From the NCBI GenBank assembly GCA_000711775.1, contig ARYC01000266.1:120221-184220 (forward strand): a DNA stretch of 64,000 nt, written 5' to 3'. This document shows, piece after piece, positions 22,345 through 34,000 of this stretch. Origin of the DNA: Oxytricha trifallax (lineage: Eukaryota; Ciliophora; Spirotrichea; Sporadotrichida; Oxytrichidae). Below the pieces are notes generated by a model, which saw only the letters and a list, made by a program, of their open reading frames with translations, was not told the DNA's origin and did not search any database. Each line of letters starts with the position of its first letter. Positions within the stretch are counted from its first letter, which is position 1. Both the position numbers and the translations under genes were made by a program.

Positions 22345-23615
22345 ATTAATTATTATTATTATTATTTATTATTATTAAAAATAAATTTATTCTTTTTATA
22401 ATTTTATAATTGTATTTAATATATACTAAAATGCGAAAGCCTATTTATGAAATGAATTATTGATTAAATAATCTCTCAGAGTAAAACAGTTAAAATATAA
22501 TTAAATTTGAATTTATATAAAAATAAAATTATGATAATAAGCTTCTAAGGTTTTGATTTTATAAGATAAGTTTAAGAAAAATAAAAAATAAAAACCAAGT
22601 TATGTTAAAAATATAAAACTAAAAAATAACTATACAATTATTCATTTTAAATCTAATGAATTTATTTATTTTTAATTTATTATTATAATGTTCTATAATC
22701 ATGTTTAATTTAATCTAAATTTTAATGATTAAATAAATCCAATATTTAAAATGGTTGGTTTTTCAAAACAACATAAATTGAGGGGAAAAATAAATAAATT
22801 ATAATATTAAAAATAAATGAAAATAGAAAATGAGAGATACTAAATATGCAAAATTAAAAAGGAGTGACTGAGAATAATAAATCCTCCTATAAATGATTAC
22901 AAACTTGATTGACTTGAAATCAAAATGAACAACTATGATTAAATTCTTGAATAGTAATTGTCAGAAGGACTAAATAAAATAAGAAAAAAATATTATTAAG
23001 CGAGAATAAATGTTATAAACTAAAAAGTTATTTTAAAAGTACTTAAACTGGAAAAAATTGTGCCCCAAACCGTTTTTTAATCTCGGAAATTTATTGTATT
23101 TTTTTCAACTCTTAGAAATCTATCTTAGTCCTAATATAGAAATTCAAAAATAAAATGATTTTTTTATGCAAATCAATCCAGAACCATAAATTTAAATCAA
23201 AAGGAATAGTTATTATCAATTATATTTAATTATTATTATTATTATTTTACAGTTATTATTACTGCTATTACTATTATTACTGCAGCTACTGCTCCTATTA
23301 AGGTAAAATCTTCAGAATTTGAATAAATTTAAATCTCTAAAATACAAAAGTTAAATTAATAATCTGATTAAACTCTAATAATTAAAACGTAGATTTAAGA
23401 ATAATTAGGGTTTTGCAGATTGTTATCTTTCTGAATCCGCGCATTTCTTAACGCAACTTATAGTTTAGTCCATTGAATATCAAATTATTTGTGCTGTTGC
23501 TATTGAATGGATTGATTGTGTAGCTAATATTGCGATATTATTGTGTTCCCGTGTGATTAGTTGCAATTTCAGCACAGTATTTTTGCATTATCTTATTTAG
23601 TTGCAGTGATACGGA
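22345..23615. other. AT-rich spacer with trinucleotide runs
   Basis: Contains (TTA)n runs at 22350-22378 and 23229-23280. A slightly more balanced stretch at 23400-23620 shows no clear frame on either strand. Confidence 0.5.
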
Positions 23616-23628
23616 GTTTAACAGCATA

Positions 23629-23923
23629 GTGTTTATCACCACAACAAATTTTAAAAATTAGAATCGTAATTTTATATATACGCTTTTGTATATAATTTGT
23701 TGCTGTGACTCATATGTGACTTTCTATTTCTTAAATATCTCATTATTTGCAAAAATTAAATAATTCTAGTCTAAATTGAAATCTCTCTAAAAACATAATT
23801 TAGTAAATAATGAGATATTTAAGAAATAGTAAGTCACATATTGAATCACAGCAAAAATTATATGCAAAATTTTATATATAGAATACGATTCTATTTTTTA
23901 CAATTTGTTGTGATGATAAACAG
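23629..23923. mobile_element. Small foldback element, 295 bp
   Basis: Inverted arms of about 130 bp (GTGTTTATCACCACAACAAA at the left end, its near-complement at the right), TA on both sides (23627-23628 and 23924-23925). The right end lies 6 bp from the tip of TBE-A. Non-coding. Confidence 0.8.
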
Positions 23924-24082
23924 TATACTCAAAACCCTTTCAGTAGTTTGATTTAGTTTTTGATTGATAAAAGTAGACTATTAGTGCATACTTTATTAGG
24001 GTTTTAATAGGGTTGATGTAGGGGTTTAATGTTTAAATATTAGTATTTTAAGTGAGTATAACAAGCGAGTTTTTAAGATATT

Positions 24083-25485
24083 TTACACAAACATTAGCTT
24101 AGCGTCATGTGGCAGTTCTCTGAATTTTATCTTTCTAAGTTGATGTTTGATTGTTTCTATTGTTTGTTAATTCTCTTAGCTTGGCTTGATAATAGTTGAG
24201 TATGCAAGTTCTCTGAGACCTCCATTATTTTATTTTTATCGAGATATTATTTGATTCTCTGCTTAGAATTTCTCTCACCCCTGCAGCTAAAGTATTCGTT
24301 TCTAGGCATGTCACTCTCTATTATTATTACTGCTAGAGCCCAGATATCCCATTAAGTGTCTCCATCTCTCCAATCCTCTCTCTCTGGAAAATATCCAGGA
24401 GTGCCCTATACATTTCCTGAGCTCTGTTGAAGTCAATAATATAGACTCTAAGAGGCTGAAAGTTCAGTTCTCTGGCTTTAAGTCATTATTAACACTTGTG
24501 AAGCTCTTCAATCCCCTCCACTATCTGCTATACTATCTAGCTAATTTATCTCTGACATCTATTGTCAGATAAGAATTCTCTGTAAGCATTTCTAATAAAG
24601 GAAGCCTGAAGGCTACATGATCTTTACCAAGTAAAATAGCATCGAGCTAGATGATATGCTTGCACTCATTTAACTTTGCCTTTTAAAGAGCATAATACTC
24701 ATTAGCAAATTCCATTTGGAACTTGTCATCAGCAAGGAAGTAATTGAAAGGATATATCTTGTAAGCATATTAGTCATCAGTAATGACTTCTTCTCTATTT
24801 TATCTTCAAGAGTGAGGTAGCTTTCTAGACAAGAATCTAAGTCAATGATTTTTATTAATCTTCATTGCCTCTATTTTAACCATGATTTTATTGATATCAG
24901 AAACTGGAAAGTTCTTGACTGCTTTCCTCATTTTAACTTACTTCTAGACTTCAACTCTAAGAGACTTTACTGGGTTTCTTGATCTTCTCTTTTAGAGGAA
25001 TTTATTCCCTGTAAGTTCATGAATAAAGACAAAACTTTGATTGTACTTTTTCCTTAAGTTACTTTGAGGTCTCTAGTATGAGAATATGGATTCTCACAGA
25101 ACTCACAGACATACTTCCCATCTTTCTTTTAATGCTTGAGATATAACCTTGGCATATCGTTGTGTATATCTCTCAAGTGTCTCTTATAAGTTGACTTGTA
25201 AGGGAAAACTTTATTGCATTCTTTGCATTAATAATCAACTTTGGCTGGTATTTATTAATGCTCTATGGAGGGTTGTTTAACTTCCTCCTCAATTTAGACA
25301 GCTTCTATTATAACCTCCTACTTAACTTATATTTAAATCTCAAAGCTAGACTGGTCAAAGTTGTCATAAGTAGGCTCCCACTGAGTACAAGCGTCTCTGG
25401 TCTCTACTTTTCTTGGTTGCTGGAATGATAACTTTTATTGACATGATCCAAGTAATGCCGCTCTTCTCAAAAGGTTAGCGCTCAT
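24083..25485 (-). pseudogene. TBE 57-kDa zinc-finger/kinase-like gene, damaged
   Basis: Minus-strand homolog of the TBE-C gene at 58388-59877. The start MSANLLRRAALLG is intact at 25485. Two C2H2-type fingers follow (25210-25060 region; CxxC...HxxxxH pattern). The C-terminal half is kinase-like, but this copy has lost short pieces: the segment covering the HRDLK loop is scrambled near 24500, and about 20-25 bp are missing near 24415 relative to TBE-D. The normal TGA stop is TAA (Gln) at 24083-24085, so the frame would run on into the terminal repeat. The protein is known as a TBE product of unknown function; zinc binding and a kinase-like fold are read from the motifs. Confidence 0.85.
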
Positions 25486-25688
25486 TTTAGTTTTCTGATA
25501 TATTTTATTATAATAATGATAAAATCTACCTAGATAAACTTATATAGTAGTGTATAAGACACTCTAGTAGATTCTTTGCTGAGAGGTAAGAAAATTAACT
25601 AACCATAAAAGACTGTAAGTTGACATATTTTATGAGAATTTTATACATTTTAGTAAATTAAAATACTCCTAATGAAGTTTTGTTTCTC

Positions 25689-25830
25689 TAGGAGGTCCTC
25701 CAAATCAAGTTTGAACTTAATTTTGAGGTAAAGTTATTAAACATTTTTTAATTTAATATGCTCCTAATTAAGTTTTAACCTTAAAATTTAACTCCTAATA
25801 AAGTTTGAACTTTATTTGGAGGACCTCCTA
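25689..25830. promoter_or_regulatory. Palindromic GGAGGTCCTCC pair between divergent TBE genes
   Basis: TAGGAGGTCCTCCA (25689-25702) and TTGGAGGACCTCCTA (25816-25830) frame an AT-rich segment with repeated TTAGGAG/CTCCTAA half-sites, all between the divergent 57-kDa and 22-kDa genes. The same pair occurs in TBE-C. It is probably a shared promoter/operator; the element's own zinc-finger protein is a possible binder (inference). Confidence 0.55.
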
Positions 25831-26049
25831 AAATAATTAAACATTATTAGGAGCAATTTAATGGAGATAGATTGATAAAAATGGAAATCAATCTGTGAAA
25901 CTTGGAGCAAGTTTTCAATGCTTCTCCGCATATCTTTTCAAGGTTGACCTCTAGTAGGTCCTCCCTATTTAGTAGTAAGATTTTAATAAACTTAGAATGG
26001 ATATCCATAATTTTAAATTTCATTAACATTTCTAGAAAGAGGAAGCAAG

Positions 26050-26838
26050 ATGGAGTCTATGAATGATGCAATGAAGAGAATTTAATCTCAAGATTTAATA
26101 GGAAAATTTCGAAGTAAAGAGGACCTTTATAGATATTTGGTATAGCAAGGTAAGTTCTTAAGTAAGATTAATAAATCCATTATAGTTGGATTGTTCTTGC
26201 CAACTTAGGAGGGAACCAAAATCTCATTCTTAAAGCCTTACTGAGTGAAGAGAAAAGAGCTTTTAAGTCTAATGAAATTAGGATGATAGAGATACCTAAC
26301 TACACTGAAATATCAGTGACAACCTATATGGCGATGCTATGAGTGATCAAGACATAGCTCTCTACCTTCCATCAAAGCTACAGCTCACTAATAATTTGCC
26401 AGAGAGAAACTTCTTCTTTGGTGTTCTTGCAACTCTGAAACCTGAGTACTTAAATGAAGTTATTTAAGAAGCTCCCATGAAACGCTACATCATATCTCCT
26501 GAAGAAAAAGAGAAGCAAGGTATTAAAATAAGTGACACCTGGCTGTAGGAACTTTAAAAGCATCCTTTTATTTCAAGTAAGCTTAGTCTTCTAACTTTAT
26601 AGAAAAACCTGGTACTGATATATACTTGATGAAAGAACACAGCAAATTAAACAGAGAGAGAAAGTTTCAAGTAAAGCATGAATTGAGCAAGAGACTCTTC
26701 AAAGATTTCTATAAGCCAGACGAGATAAACATAAGTGCAGGGGCTGGCACTAAGAGAAGAAACATGGGCCCAAGAAAGCATTTAGAGGAAGAAAAGAAAG
26801 AGAAGCCAAATCCCTTTACGGGCAAATTTAATATGTGA
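26050..26838 (+). CDS. TBE 22-kDa ORF
   Basis: Plus-strand gene of about 262 codons, start MESMNDAMKRIQSQDLIGKF at 26050, stop TGA 26836-26838. Conserved motifs: FRSKEDLYR near the N-terminus, QLTNNLPERNFFFGVLATLK in the middle, and a basic C-terminus (SAGAGTKRRNMGPRKH). One or two single-base frame changes are visible near 26190-26340. It converges on the transposase, whose stop is 7 bp away. The function of this TBE gene is unknown in the literature I know. The basic tail is compatible with nucleic-acid binding. Confidence 0.85.
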
Positions 26839-26844
26839 ACTTAT

Positions 26845-27812
26845 TCATTCGTTTAAATCTAATACTTATTTATAAACACAAAATCTACCTTCTCTTGCGC
26901 ATACTTTAGCTTTATCATCGCTGACTCTTTTGCAGCACTCTTTATAAAATCGACTGTATCTATCTTCAAGTCGTGCATTAAGTGATAGAGTAGAAGTTTC
27001 TTGTAGTGGCCTTTCAATAACCCCCAATATAATTCAATTCCATTAAACTAAGGGCTGTAAGGAACATTAAATACAGGTGTTATGTTTAGCCTTTCATATT
27101 CCTTGCTCGAGTCTTTAGTTTTATGGACAGATAGGTTATCAACGAACAGAATAATCTCTTAGTCAGGGTATTTGTCTCTGAGTTATTGTAAGAACTTAAT
27201 ATATTATTCAGTCTTTATAGAGCGAGGGTGGATGACATAAGTCTCTAGGCCACTATCTTCACTGATTCCACCAAGGATTGAATGAGTTTATATCTTAACC
27301 TTTTGATCATAAACTTTTATATTAATATACCTCTTTTACCAAGACCTTGATATAAAGGTATTGAATGTAAATATAGCTTCATCTGCGTGTATAAACTTTA
27401 TATTATGCTCTTAAGACCTCTGCATTTAATCGAATATATAATTTAAATTATTCTTATAAAATTGAACATTAAAGTCAATCACTCTCTTTATGCGATTGAC
27501 TGTCTTGTATGATGTGAAGCTCAGGAAATTGGCGATGTAACATCACAGCCCTCTAGAGAGAAATGAGCCCAGTATTAAGATCTTATCATTAATAAGGAAG
27601 CCAACATGATGCCATTAGAATTTTAAAGGTCTCTTAGGCTTAGAATTAAGTTGCTATCTCTTTAAATTTAATGCTTATACACAGTGAGACCTAACAGTAG
27701 CAGGTGATTTATGGATCAGTCTTGCTATACTTATAATTCATAACAAGCTTGAGTTATTTACTATATTCATCACATCCATAGCGCAACTTAAACAATAAAT
27801 CTATATACTCAC
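26845..27812 (-). pseudogene. TBE transposase lacking its start codon
   Basis: Minus-strand homolog of the TBE-C transposase. The first catalytic Asp is present (FIHADEAIFTF near 27385), and the second-Asp region and the final NGIE (near 27030) are recognisable. Relative to TBE-C and TBE-E the initiating segment is gone: in those copies two GTGAGTATAT repeats flank 26 bp containing the ATG, while here a single copy remains (27803-27812). A further deletion of about 45 bp lies near 27515, with additional frame changes. It cannot make the normal protein. Confidence 0.85.
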
Positions 27813-28000
27813 TTAAATTATCAATATTTAAACCCTAATTCCCTACATAAACCCTATTAAAACCCTAATAAAGTATGCACTAATAGTCTACTTTTATCAA
27901 TCAAAAACTAAATCAAACTACTGAAAAGGTTTTGGGGTTTTGATTATCTTGTATTTCACAAATAAATTCTAAATGAAAATTTTTAATTATACTGAATAAA

Positions 28001-28450
28001 GGGGGGGGGGAAGTTTCCTGCCCCAAAAGGTAGTTTCCTGCCCCCAACATTAAATTTTATGTTTTTGCAATAAATTCAATAGAAACAAATTAATTTTAAT
28101 TTCAATAACCATAACCATGTACTATACAACATTTATAATTATATAATTTCCAAGGTACATAATTATTCTTTATCAAATTATATATTATTGACAAGGCTAA
28201 AATAAGTGTTTTTTTTAAATAATTAATGTAATTTTCATTGAATTTTAAATTGATTATCAAGGTAGAAATGATATTTGAAGCTAAATTTTTTTAATAAAAA
28301 ACTACATAATATTAGATGATAAAGATTCTTTGAAAATTATAAAAATTGCATATTTTTATGTTGGGGCAGGAAACTACTTTTTTGGGGGCAGGAAACTTCC
28401 CCCCTTGGGTGCATATAAAATTTTGGGGCAGGAAACTTCCCCCCCCCCCC
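28001..28450. mobile_element. G-run-ended element with 7-bp target duplication
   Basis: A 450-bp unit that starts with G10 and ends with C12, flanked by the direct repeat GAATAAA (27994-28000 and 28451-28457). Behind each homopolymer lie two copies of an AGTTTCCTGCCCC motif, inverted between the two ends. The interior is AT-rich and non-coding. The 7-bp duplication differs from the TA of the other non-autonomous elements, so another transposase family is implied. It inserted 50 bp from TBE-A. Confidence 0.8.
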
Positions 28451-28459
28451 GAATAAAGA

Positions 28460-29315
28460 ATTAAATCTTATTAAACATATAATTATGCTTGTTTATATTA
28501 AACTCTTACAAACTGTCGCAATCTCTATCAAACCTGTCACAATGATTAAATTTTGCATTATTGCCACAAGTTTAAACTAACCATGATTTTGAGTAAAAAA
28601 ATAATAAATTTAAATTCCAAATGAAATTAGCCAACGATTTAATTATTCATACTTTTGGTTTTTAGAAATATAATATTCATAGGTATAGTAGACTTTTAAA
28701 GTAAGAAATTTGTTTTGACTCAATAAATAAAAAATGCTCAAAATTTTATTTTAAACTATTCTTTACATTTACTTTAACTTATAGAGACTCCCATCTCATG
28801 TTTCATAAGAAAGAGACTCTTAAAAAATTTAACATGAATTATTATTTTTATTTTGTATGATGTTTGTAATACAATAATTTAAGTAGTTAGTATACTATCA
28901 GTAATTTTAATTATTTTTTTTAGTTATTTTTAATTTTTTGAGATGTTTAATAGTTTGTAAGAGTTTGTAAGATTTTATTATATCATGATTAAAATAGATA
29001 AAAATATACTATTAATTTATAATGATTTAATATATATTAAAATAATTCCTCATTAATTCTTAATCACATATACAAGGTCATTAGGTTTAATTAAAAATTT
29101 TATTATATAAAATTAGTGAAAAAATATATTAAAATGAAATAAATTAGTAAAACAAATTTATGCATAATTAATTAAGACATTCAAAATGTGAGACAAAAGT
29201 AGCAAATTTTTCTTAATTTTTCTTGCATATATTTTTATTTGCAACTCAAATATTAAAAGTATCTTATTAGATGATGTTCTATGATAAATTTGATTGACAA
29301 TTTTTATATTTCACT
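28460..29315. other. AT-rich spacer
   Basis: No gene or repeat recognised. Confidence 0.5.
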
Positions 29316-29319
29316 AATT

Positions 29320-30869
29320 CAGAAAGAATCTAATAAATGGAGTATATTTATCCATTCTTGATCATGAACAGATACATGATAATAGTGTAATCCTCATCTC
29401 ACTCTACTGCAATAGCATATGTAGGTGCTTTGTCATATTCCTTTTTTTTAATGATCTTACACACTGCAATTATGAAGTACTGTCCTATCTATTGGTTTGC
29501 ATGTTGCCAGAATTTATTTCCTTAACAATTGCGAGTAGTGTAGCCATAAGAAGTCGAAAACGGTGATGAATCATAGATACCAGCACCAAAAAAGCTGCTC
29601 CTGCAGTCATTAAAGTTGTATTGCTCATATTTCTCATACTATTCAATAAATATTTAAGAAAGTAGTATATAAATATCTTAAGTATGGCATTAATTCCAAA
29701 GAATAGAATGCCGGTTCTCAGTTGAACTTCCATTCCAGCAAAACACAGATCCATGTTACTTCATCCTCTGCATGAAAATTCTCTCCTTGTTTTAGTCCTA
29801 AGGGATAATGAGATATTGCTCAAAGGAAAAACTAAGATCTTGATCATTATTATAATTCAAATCGTTCACAACACCATGAGCTAAATCTAAGTTGATATTA
29901 AGAAATTTAATAATAAAAAGAATATCCAATAAACTTAATTATTGTTGATTTCAATTCCCAATTTATTATTTTTATCATATTCAACTTAATAATATTTTTA
30001 GAAAGAATGAAATAGGGGATGAGATTTCAACAAAGAAAGTCCACGAAAATAGGATGAGCTGCTTTATCAAATTTCAAATATAATAGTGGAGATTTACTGA
30101 TTTTAAAGTTCTTGAGAATCACAATTTAATCTCTTGGAAATCTATAGAAATCATCAGTAGATAACGGATTTCGAAGTCCTTCTTATTTATTATGGCTATA
30201 AGGCCACATTGATATAAGCCTTTAGGTTTTGAAAATAGGCTGCCTTCAATTCTATCACTTATGGGGAATATTTTTTAATTTATATCCTAAAAATACCTAT
30301 GATAAGGTAAATCAAAAATATGATGACGCTATTCAATAATTTACAAATTTAATAACTCATATAGACTCTATTTAAGTAATAGCTTCAGTTAGCTTTACAA
30401 ATGTGGATATATTAGTTGCTAAAATATAGCTGAGCATCTTGTATGATTATCGCGTATGTGTATCATTCTTGTAAATCTTGTTGAGTTTCAATATAAAATC
30501 AGCTTCATTGTTCACATCTTTCATTAATGTCATGTAAGGAGGAATGTTCTGAAATAATTCCAACATTTTGGCCGAATCCTTATTCTTTTCATTGACCGTG
30601 TGATCTTTATTGACTTAGTTTCCTGCTCTCTAGATAACATCTAAGTTGTCTCTTTTTGTTCTCAGTTCATTTGAGATCAAGAAGAAAGTAGGGAATGGTT
30701 CAAACACTGAACCAACTCTGGTTGAGAAGAAAGCCTTGGCTGCAAGTGAAATATTCAAGAATGCTTCTTGCTGGCTATACTTTAGTTCTGGGAAGATAGT
30801 TCCACCAAAGTTCTTTTCAAAGCTAGAAGGAATATTAATCTGTGAAAAGATCAAAGTGTGTGCTTAGAT
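29320..30869 (-). CDS. Unidentified membrane-associated protein
   Basis: Minus-strand coding region, TAA/TAG as Gln. The N-terminal part (30869-30340) is well open: FEKNFGGTIFPELKYSQQEA, LAAKAFFSTRVGSVF, MLELFQNIPPYMTLMKDVN. After a possible intron or IES near 30290 follow IEGSLFSKPKGLYQCGLIAI and FDKAAHPIFVDFLC, then an AT-rich gap near 29900-29990. The C-terminal part holds two hydrophobic segments (ILFFGINAILKIFIYYFL; MTAGAAFLVLVSMI) and YDKAPTYAIAVE. One in-frame TGA lies at 29399-29401. No ATG is visible at the 5' end; a TTTTCACAG acceptor-like site near 30840 suggests an upstream exon. Family not recognised. Two TM segments plus a soluble N-terminal part suggest an organelle membrane protein, which is only an inference. 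Confidence 0.6.
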
Positions 30870-31084
30870 TTAAAGTATAAACAGTCGAACTAAATAATTT
30901 AAAATGTGAATATAATTAACTAAATTTTGTTTAGCTTAAATATGGGATTAAAAATCTTAAAAGCTATGTGGATGTTTATTTACAATTCAAATATTGCTTA
31001 AATTAAATGAAAATTTAAGTAATATTTTGGATTGATATTTATTATAGCGATAATATTTGATAATTTGTTGAGCTGTTCGAACTA

Positions 31085-34000
31085 CTTAAAGTCTTCATCT
31101 TCACTGAAAAGTGAATCGTAGTCCTCGATCTTTTCTCCATATTCATCTAGCTCCGTTAAAAATGGATCAATGACTGAATATATAGTCATTCCTCTATTTA
31201 TCTGTTACTTCTTTGTGATTTATTTGGTGAACTGGACATTCTATTTGTAAAAGAGTGTGTTCCAGTATCTTCAGAAACATTCTCACTCTGGCATCTTAGC
31301 ATTAAATTCTGAAGACTTAAGATTATGGAGTTCTTCTTGTCAGAGCAGTGTCATCAAGGCCAGAACCCCTTGTAAAGAGCTCATTAATTTGTTTATAGAA
31401 GACATTCTGCGCAAAATTATTTATTAAAATGAATAAAAAACAGCAATTTTTAATTTTTTTATCTTTGAATATAATAGTTCTCAACTTAATATTTTTTGGG
31501 TAAAACTATGTAAAATATAAATTAAAAAAAGTTTTAATTAAGTTATAATAGATGACTAATTAGCAAATATTTGAAAATCTTCTCATAGCTTTCAAAAATA
31601 ACTAAATTATATAATTTAGAAGTCGATTATCGAATTAAAAAGAAATATTTACTATTCCATGAGATGTTTTCTGTAGCAGCTTATAATGTGAAAAGTGCTT
31701 GTCCAAGTTTACTATTCTGCACTTACATGATTGTAAATTCTCCAATTAGCTTTATCATGGTAAGTCCTTTACTTCACTATTTATTATACTGTATGTGACT
31801 ATTGAAACTAGTTGGTCTGCATCAATCATAAGCTTATCTTATGGTATTCATAGACCTTTCCAGAATTCATCTATACATTGAGAAATAAAAGACTTTGCTT
31901 GATCAATAATGTTGCCTTTTTCAAAGGGTTTTCATAATCTTGCCCTTCGCGGATTTTTTAAATTGGCTTCTAAAAAGGTAAGTCCTACAGCCTTTATTGG
32001 ATTTCTTCTATACTTTGAACTTAATTTGAAGTGTTGTGAAGCAAATGCTTGATTTCTTCATTTATGTTCAACAAAATTGAATCAGCTCCTTTTCTTTCCC
32101 GATAACTACTGTTAATGGCATAATTTGGCTAAGAATGACTTTTATTTGAAATATTTTAATCAGAAGAAGTCTTAGATCTAGTTGAATGCAAATCTTAAAC
32201 ATTTGGCTTGTTAAAATAATGATCCTCTCCGTTGAAATTGCAGTCATTCTCATCCTAGATATCTTCAAAATCTGTGCTTATTGAGTAAACTCTTTCAGGG
32301 TAAGTCCTTCATTCGGCTAATTTCTTTTGTATATCCCTGATCTGGCCCTTTTCATTCAACAGAAGATATTTACTGATGACAAGGTCTTAAGTGCTAATTT
32401 GACTTTTATTCAACCTGCTCAATTAGGCTTTTAAACTCTTTTTTAAATTCATTAGTACATATTTGCATATAGACAAAGCTATCTTATAAGAATTTCCAGA
32501 GAGAATGCGTTTAGTTATCTTGCCCATAAACTCTTACTACAATAAGTCTTTTGTTTGCTAATCTTAATCTAGAGAGACTATGTAAAACCTCAAAACAGCG
32601 AAGATCATAATTGCAATAAATTTCTTGACGTCAACAAGCACTTTATCACTTAAATTTACATCTACTGAGTCTTTCTAGGACTCAGAGGAAAGTATTTCCC
32701 ACTGATCTTATCTAAGCTATACAGTTGCTCTTTCATTTTTATTGCAATTCTCAAACTGAAGTTATCTTTTAACCATTCTAGTTTTTTTTAATACAAATTT
32801 CTTGTACTACTTAGTATAGGACCAATGAAAAACTTAATTCAAAATTTTTAAGGGGTGATCGTCTTAGTCAAGTACCTCTTAAATTCCTTTAATAATATTT
32901 CAGATAATGTGGCTATAAACTTTAACTGTTGATTAAATTTGTGGGAGTATTAAGGTAGTCTTATGAATTTGTTTATGACTGCTCTGTATATGACTTGTTA
33001 AGGGTATGATCTGTTTTTAGTAAGGGGCTGTTCTTTTTCATATTTGACGTTTTAGATTAGTTCCTTTAGGTAACTTTAAGAAGTCTGAGCTCTTCCTAAG
33101 ACTGTTACTAATGTAAGATTTTATAGAATGTACTAATTTATTGTTGATACTTAATGCAAGCGCTCTATTTCACTTTCTCATAGAGAGTGCTAAAAATCAG
33201 GATTAAAACTCAAGTTAAATTAAGAAAAGGAGTGTTAACTAACAAATACTTACTCTAGAAGAATTGCAGTCCATTTTGAGTCTATAGTCATATTATGAAA
33301 AGTCTACTCGAGGAAATAATACCACTCTTTTTACTATATCTTTGAAATCCTTCTTGATATTCCAAGGCCTGAAGAATCTGCACTCGATGAACAATCATTT
33401 CTTGACATACAAAACATGGTGTTATTTTAATGGTATTATTTCCTGAGAATAAAATGAAAAAATAACAATATATATCTTTGAAATCCTTCTTGATATTCCA
33501 AGGCCTGAAGAATCTGCACTCAATGAACAATCATTTCTTGACATACAAAACATGCTGTTATTTTAATAGTATAATTTCCTGTGAATAAAATGCAAAAATA
33601 ACAATATATATCTTTGATAATACTTGATTTTGGTCTATCCTTTAAGGTTTATTAAAATGTAGGTGTAGATGAATCGATTTCTTAACTAAGTGGATCTTGA
33701 GACTGTTAACCACCCATTCTATTTTTTATTTAATTATAATCAAATATTATATTTTATTACAGGTCTGATTATCATACAACTTATGTTTTTCATGTCATAT
33801 GGATCTAATTTAAATTTCTGATTCTTATTAAAAATATTTTACTTATTATCAATACTTTCTAAATAATTAAGAAAACCATTCTTTGTCTTAGTCTCAAGAA
33901 CATTACTCTTTAATATATTATCATAGAGATTGTCATTAAAAAAGAAGTAAAAAATAAGAGTGCATATAATAATTGAAATTTTCAATTGCAATACTAAAAA

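Larger units (their letters stand above)
23930..27942 (-). mobile_element. TBE-A: complete but decayed telomere-bearing element
   Basis: 4013 bp from CAAAACCCTTTCAG at the left to ...GGGGTTTTG at the right. The transposase sits beside the right terminal repeat, so the element is inverted relative to TBE-C. The flanks are ACT on the left and ATT on the right, one mismatch to a 3-bp ANT duplication. The left tip lacks one C4A4 block. Gene order from the right end: transposase (minus), 22-kDa (plus), 57-kDa (minus), the same as TBE-B and C. The 22-kDa gene looks best preserved; the other two carry deletions. Confidence 0.95.

Noticed and set aside
22350-22378. (TTA)n run as part of a hairpin with the AAT run at 21950
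   Set aside because: The two runs are complementary only because both are trinucleotide repeats; no wider inverted similarity.
30646-30867. Plus-strand open frame opposite the membrane-protein gene
   Set aside because: The minus-strand frame is longer, continues through TAA/TAG as Gln and has better composition; the plus frame is its shadow.
31759-32308. GGTAAGTCCT as plus-strand 5' splice sites
   Set aside because: Coding in this interval is on the minus strand, so splice donors on plus make no sense; kept only as possible pointer repeats.
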